A stretch of 64,000 nt of DNA from an uncultured Vampirovibrio sp. (GTDB lineage: Bacteria; Cyanobacteriota; Vampirovibrionia; Gastranaerophilales; Gastranaerophilaceae), in contig CAJTNR010000001.1 of the NCBI GenBank assembly GCA_910577635.1, forward strand, positions 92,889 through 156,888, written 5' to 3'. Below, piece by piece: positions 60,247-64,000 of the stretch. The notes below the pieces were generated by a model, which did no database searches, was not told where the DNA came from, and was given only the letters and a program-made list of their open reading frames with translations. Position numbers and translations under genes: made by a program. Within the stretch, counting starts at the first letter, position 1, and the number at the start of each line of letters is the position of its first letter.

Positions 60247-60725
60247 AAGAGATAGAAATTAATGAAAAAAATCTTAGTTTATTTGTTGATAACTTAAGAT
60301 TAGAAGATAAAAAAGAACTTTATTATTTTTATAGAAAAAACTATAAAAAAAAGTTTATACAAATTGCTCTTTGCACTAAAAACACATATTTTTTAGCAGA
60401 CAAAAACAATAATCCCGCTGCAATAGGAGGGGTTGTAACATTGCGCAGGGGAAGAGAAAAGCTCGGACAGGTTTGGCTTTTGTGCGCTAAAAATGCCTAT
60501 CAGAACAAGATTTTTTTGTATAAATATATAAAGAATAAAATTGAAATATTCAAAAAAAACTATGATGTTCTTTTTAATTCAATTTACAAATCCAATTTCG
60601 AAGCCCTCACTTGGCTTAGAAGGTGTGGTTTTGAGGTTTTAAACCTTGCCGATAAAAACTTTAAAGTATTCTATTATAACAAAGGAGATAATAACATTGA
60701 TTTACGATATATTACCGGTGAATAG
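60243..60725 (+). CDS. DUF2833/GNAT-like protein (T7 gp13 type)
   Basis: 160 residues, GNAT-like alpha/beta fold. NPAAIGGVVTLRRGREKLGQ and VWLLCAKNAYQ correspond to the acetyl-CoA strand region, and FNSIYKSNFEALTWLRRCGF to the C-terminal part. T7 gp13, in the same place after the nozzle gene, has this fold and is needed for infectious virions. Acetylation activity is not shown. It overlaps both neighbours. Confidence 0.75.
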   Translation: MKEIEINEKNLSLFVDNLRLEDKKELYYFYRKNYKKKFIQIALCTKNTYFLADKNNNPAAIGGVVTLRRGREKLGQVWLLCAKNAYQNKIFLYKYIKNKIEIFKKNYDVLFNSIYKSNFEALTWLRRCGFEVLNLADKNFKVFYYNKGDNNIDLRYITGE

Positions 60726-62097
60726 CTACCGAGGAAACGGAAGTTCAACAAAATTTGATTTTGATTTTTATATTGAAAATGAAAGTCAGCTTAATGTTTT
60801 TTTATTCGATAAAACAGGAGTTAAATACAAACTTGAACTCGATGTTGATTATTCAATTAATGAAGTAAAGAATAAAAATGGAAGTTATATTAACTATCCT
60901 ATTCATACTTCTATGAGGAAGGTTTTATCTGAGGATGAAAAAATATCAATCGAGCTAACCTTGCCAATTTCACAAGAAACCCAGTACAACAATAGTTCTT
61001 TATTGAATCTTGAAGCCCTTGAGTATTCTCTTGACTATTTAACAAGGCTAATTCAGATTCTCGCAAGAAAACTTAGTCTATGTGTCAATGTAGAAGGAGG
61101 GGATAACAATAGCGTGGTTGAACTTTTGGGAATTATTGATGAAAAGTTAAAACAAGCGACCCAATATTGTGAATATACAAAAGAAAATTTTGATAATTTT
61201 ATTGTTAAGTACTACGAATTGTTAGAATACGGAGAAATTCTTGAAGATAATGCTCAGAATCTATCCCAGCTTCAAAACTATGTTAATACAGTATCTCAAT
61301 TATCAAAAAAACTGCAGTTTTCAAATTGTGTCCTAGAAGCCCCTAATGGAGTTTTGGAGTTTGATAATAATACAATTACAATAAAACCGAATGTTAAACT
61401 TGCAATTCCTGACGGAAGAAACGTGGATGGGACGCTAAAAACTATTGAAAAAACAATTCCTGCTCCAATATCACATACACTGGGGTCAAGTGAAATTGCC
61501 CACCATGTTTTTTGGTTTGATGATTTAGGCTATGCAGCAGGCTGGGGTGGTGTATATATAATTAGTGAAAAAACCCCTCCAGTATCAAGTACAAATTCTG
61601 CTACAATTTGGTATAACCCAAGAACAAATTATTTTAAAAGAAGCGACAACGGAGCACCTTATGAAACTGTTCAAGTTTGTTATCTTGGCAAGATTTTTAA
61701 GAATTCCGGTTCTGATATTGAATTTATAGAACCGGTTTTACCGCTTCAGCTGATAAATAGAAGTGATTCGATTGAAGTTTCGGGGTGGAGTTTTCCCACC
61801 GGCGATTATATTAACGTCCCTTTGGGAGCTTCCGGGATGATATTTAAGGCACCTAAAAACGGTTGGTTGGTTTTGGCTAAACAGGGAAATGCAGCTAATG
61901 AATATATTCAGTTTAATTCAACAAGTGAGGCTTTGGGTTACAGGAATCAGATGCTTGTGGGTGATAATGCCCCTGCTCCAGGATTTTTAGCATATTGTTA
62001 TATGCCAATGCTTGAAGGTCAAAGTACTCAGATTTTTTATAGCGCATCAGGTCCAACTTTAGTATCAATTTTCATATATTCAAAAGGAGTAAATTAA
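60697..62097 (+). CDS. Tail fibre/spike protein with T7 gp17-type N-terminus
   Basis: 466 residues from the TTG at 60697, which has AAAGGAG 9 nt upstream; the frame is open 17 codons earlier without support. The N-terminal domain (VNSYRGNGSSTKFDFDFYIE, LPISQETQYNNSSLLNLEAL) is the virion-attachment part of T7-type fibres. A coiled coil follows (about 150-215), and then a C-terminal beta-rich receptor-binding part (SWSFPTGDYINVPLGASGM). It should determine host recognition. Confidence 0.85.
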   Translation: MIYDILPVNSYRGNGSSTKFDFDFYIENESQLNVFLFDKTGVKYKLELDVDYSINEVKNKNGSYINYPIHTSMRKVLSEDEKISIELTLPISQETQYNNSSLLNLEALEYSLDYLTRLIQILARKLSLCVNVEGGDNNSVVELLGIIDEKLKQATQYCEYTKENFDNFIVKYYELLEYGEILEDNAQNLSQLQNYVNTVSQLSKKLQFSNCVLEAPNGVLEFDNNTITIKPNVKLAIPDGRNVDGTLKTIEKTIPAPISHTLGSSEIAHHVFWFDDLGYAAGWGGVYIISEKTPPVSSTNSATIWYNPRTNYFKRSDNGAPYETVQVCYLGKIFKNSGSDIEFIEPVLPLQLINRSDSIEVSGWSFPTGDYINVPLGASGMIFKAPKNGWLVLAKQGNAANEYIQFNSTSEALGYRNQMLVGDNAPAPGFLAYCYMPMLEGQSTQIFYSASGPTLVSIFIYSKGVN

Positions 62098-62544
62098 ATG
62101 TTTATAGCAAAAAAAGACGGTTTAATAGTAATGGCTGATAAAGTAGAATCAGAGCTTAAAGAAAAATTGAAATATATCCTTTATGATTCAATAGAGCAGA
62201 CAAAGGAGGATTATACTCTTTATAATGGAAAATATTTATCTCAAACACAGCTTGAAGGGGAAAAAAGAAAAGAATTGGATTCTTTGTCACTAACAGCAGC
62301 TGATGTTGAGCGCGCTATTTATAAAGCTCAGGGGATTGATTTTGAAGATATTATAGACCTTGTAAAAGATAATCCTAATATTGATTTAAAGGCTTTAAAA
62401 ATTGAATTAAAGGCAAATAATTTTTATCGGGGGAATCCATACATTAATCAAATAGCACAAATTCTTGGTATCACTCAAAATCAGCTGGATGAGTTTTTTA
62501 AGAGTAATAGCTGGGAGGAATTGAAGAATGATAGAAATTTATAA
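62098..62544 (+). CDS. Unknown phage protein after the tail fibre
   Basis: 148 residues, predicted helical and acidic. The first 15 residues (MFIAKKDGLIVMADK) are beta-like. The C-terminal part (IDFEDIIDLVKDNPNIDLKA, INQIAQILGITQNQLDEFF) has a helix-turn-helix look but may only be a helical bundle. AAAAGGAG precedes the ATG. It could assist fibre folding; no family is recognised. Confidence 0.6.
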   Translation: MFIAKKDGLIVMADKVESELKEKLKYILYDSIEQTKEDYTLYNGKYLSQTQLEGEKRKELDSLSLTAADVERAIYKAQGIDFEDIIDLVKDNPNIDLKALKIELKANNFYRGNPYINQIAQILGITQNQLDEFFKSNSWEELKNDRNL

Positions 62545-62962
62545 GGATAGGAATCTGGCAGTGTTGTTTAGTCAGAATCCTCAAATATTCGTTGATTATC
62601 CAAAAAATAAATATCAGAATTGTAAAAAACCTTTTTTATTGCAAAATGACCTTGAGGTTGTTTTGATCGATTATACTAAAGAACAGACTTATTATTTTGT
62701 AGTTAAAAAGAATTATTGCTGGGATGGAGCTACAATCCCAAGATTCTTTTGGAGATTGGTGGGATCTAAAACCGATCCAAGATTTTTGGTCCCAAGTTTA
62801 GTTCATGATGTTTTGTGCGAAAATCATCATTATGTTAATCACGATAGATATTTTGCTGATTGTGTGTTTGAGCGACTTTTGTACATTTCAGGGGTAAATC
62901 CTTTCATCCGCTGGATGATGTTTCATAGTGTTGATAATTTTCAGAAATTTTGCGCTTGGTAA
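62528..62962 (+). CDS. DUF1353 phage protein
   Basis: 144 residues. The signature CWDGATIPRFFWRLVGSKTD, then PRFLVPSLVHDVLCENHH, identifies DUF1353, a small conserved family in phage late regions with conserved His and Asp that might bind metal. Function is unknown. It overlaps the previous gene by 17 bases and is the last phage-like gene in the window. Confidence 0.85.
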   Translation: MIEIYKDRNLAVLFSQNPQIFVDYPKNKYQNCKKPFLLQNDLEVVLIDYTKEQTYYFVVKKNYCWDGATIPRFFWRLVGSKTDPRFLVPSLVHDVLCENHHYVNHDRYFADCVFERLLYISGVNPFIRWMMFHSVDNFQKFCAW

Positions 62963-62984
62963 AATTTTAATAAATTAAAAAAAA

Positions 62985-63007
62985 GGGGAAGGAAAAAATC
63001 CTTCCCT
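62985..63007. terminator. Terminator between the phage block and the Cys-rich gene
   Basis: GGGAAGGA, AAAAA, TCCTTCCC. On the minus strand the stem is followed by eight T, so it mainly ends the Cys-rich gene. Confidence 0.85.
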
Positions 63008-63028
63008 TACCAAAACACAAATTATTAC

Positions 63029-64000
63029 TTATAAATCAAGTACACAACGAACCGAAGCAGCGTTGCTTTTACCCATGCTTGAACCGCTGGCAGATGATGC
63101 TGATCCGCCAGCTACAGCTGAGTAAGTGCTATTTACATTATTATATTCAGCACCCCAAATGTCGCTTGGACTGCAGGTACCAGTGTAGCTGCCCCTGCAA
63201 AGATTTGTGTTATGACTGCACTCAGGTGCACCGTAAGTTTTGCCACTATATTCGCAAAGCTGTAAACCAACATTACCCTTACCTTTTGAAACATTATTGT
63301 ATTGAGCTTTTAATGCAATAAGTTGAGTTTCCGTCGGCAAATGCCAATTTTGTCCGTTTTTGCTTAGATTAACAGTACAAATTGTATTTGCAGCCCACCA
63401 GTTGCAAACTGTTCTTGTACAGCCATCGTAATCCCAGGTGCGACCAGAATCAGTCGGAGTTATTGTTGAAAGTTGTACTTGAGTTGTGCAAGAACCTGCA
63501 GTTGCTGTACAATAAGTTGCAGCAACTTTAGAGTCTGCACAAGTATCGTTTCCACCTGCTCGCCAGCAATGAGCTTCGCCGCTAGTAAAAGTTTTCCAAC
63601 CGCCATTAGCTTTTGTTGTACCGGCTGCATTCGTTCCTCTTGTTTGCTGCTGCACTGTTGAAATTCCTGTTAAATCAGAAAGATTTTCATCCCCTGCATT
63701 GTACTTTTTCATACAGAACTTGGTGCTTCCGCTTTGAACAAACACTGCACTATACTTAGCACAAGGATCATATACACATGCATTCCCATCTTTTCTATAG
63801 TTATCATTACACTCTGTACAAGCACTTGCACTTGTACACTTCTTACATCCAGCCGGACAATCACTACAAGATCCATTAGCTAAGTACTGTCCATCTGGAC
63901 AACTTGTAGGTGTAGTTGAAGGTGTATAACATCCTGTTTTAGTTGAATTAGGTTCTTCTCCACTTCCACAAGCAGTACAAGTACAATTATCCTTTAAGTA
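63029..64000 (-). CDS. Cys-rich surface protein with C-type-lectin-like end (N-terminus beyond right edge)
   Basis: The frame is open to the right edge, so at least 323 residues are missing their start. The visible N-terminal part is Cys-rich and furin-like (SCPDGQYLANGSCSDCPAGC, KKCTSASACTECNDNYRKDG), with many CxxC units as in eukaryotic surface proteins. From about residue 90 follows a domain of the DUF1566/Fib-succ type: GQNWHLPTETQLIALKAQYN, then IWGAEYNNV and SNAASVRCVLDL at the end, a C-type-lectin-like fold. It probably lies outside the cell. A terminator follows. Confidence 0.75.
   Translation of the reverse strand, partial: YLKDNCTCTACGSGEEPNSTKTGCYTPSTTPTSCPDGQYLANGSCSDCPAGCKKCTSASACTECNDNYRKDGNACVYDPCAKYSAVFVQSGSTKFCMKKYNAGDENLSDLTGISTVQQQTRGTNAAGTTKANGGWKTFTSGEAHCWRAGGNDTCADSKVAATYCTATAGSCTTQVQLSTITPTDSGRTWDYDGCTRTVCNWWAANTICTVNLSKNGQNWHLPTETQLIALKAQYNNVSKGKGNVGLQLCEYSGKTYGAPECSHNTNLCRGSYTGTCSPSDIWGAEYNNVNSTYSAVAGGSASSASGSSMGKSNAASVRCVLDL

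Larger units (their letters stand above)
46637..62962 (+). mobile_element. Podovirus-type morphogenesis block (cryptic prophage or domesticated phage)
   Basis: Genes for terminase, portal, scaffold, capsid, cement, ejection and tail proteins are in phage order on the plus strand; one small gene (54565-54987) runs the other way. No integrase, recombinase, repressor, replication, holin or endolysin gene was found. No copy of the tRNA-His 3' end is seen on the right side within the window. The right end is taken at the last phage-like gene, before a host-type gene on the minus strand. Confidence 0.75.

Noticed and set aside
46289..63028. Phage att site made of the tRNA-His 3' end
   Set aside because: No second copy of the tRNA end was seen on the right side within the window, so integration there is not shown.
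63029..63200. Variable region of a diversity-generating retroelement
   Set aside because: The fold would allow it, but no template repeat and no reverse transcriptase are present in the window.

Overview
The window is AT-rich (by eye about 30% GC), gene-dense bacterial chromosome. Ribosomal proteins S2, L10 and L7/L12, EF-Ts, Obg, RuvB and RNase PH sit beside a type IV pilus/type II secretion operon, a dTDP-rhamnose and glycosyltransferase cluster, calpain-like proteases with MORN-type repeats and a Cys-rich lectin-like surface protein. This mix fits a gut member of the non-photosynthetic cyanobacterial relatives (Melainabacteria/Vampirovibrionia, e.g. Gastranaerophilales). That placement is inference from gene content only.

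Layout. 1-5011: a membrane glycosyltransferase (cut by the left edge), mazG, hisG, an ArsB/NhaD-type transporter and ruvB. 5082-11745: a pilus/secretion operon read leftward (pilot-like protein, secretin, assembly ATPase, inner-membrane platform). 11835-15035: obg, two unknown genes and a DtxR/MntR-type repressor with a large palindrome over its start. 15099-16940: rpsB and tsf with a structured leader. 16953-20630: two calpain-like paralogues. 20724-26242: maf, an Opp-type ATPase, a 2-hydroxyacyl-CoA-dehydratase-like protein, rplJ-rplL with an attenuator leader, an alternative sigma factor and rph. 26370-34078: rfbCBDA plus four glycosyltransferases. 34165-41284: a phosphodiesterase, an alpha/alpha-toroid protein, an ABC1/UbiB-like kinase with a G8 tract, and a repeat protein.

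41398-46206 is a small defence cluster: an RnlA/RnlB toxin-antitoxin pair and a BcgI-like fused restriction-methylation subunit with its specificity subunit. It ends at a tRNA-His gene (46289-46365). Beyond the tRNA, 46637-62962 is a short-tailed-phage morphogenesis block: small and large terminase, portal, scaffold, major capsid, cement, ejection protein, tail tubes, tail fibre and DUF1353. No integrase, repressor, replication or lysis gene is visible. A host-type Cys-rich C-type-lectin-like gene on the other strand follows and runs off the right edge.

The most unusual locus is 48686-51648, between the terminase and the portal. A 555-residue protein has a disordered N-terminus and a C-terminal domain carrying a D-x-Y-D-F-N motif like that of colicin M. 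It is followed by tandem copies of a four-helix membrane protein, each copy preceded by a displaced remnant of the large protein's own C-terminal tip. This is the architecture of polymorphic toxin/immunity loci with orphan tips, and it is proposed here as a candidate phage-borne toxin/immunity system.
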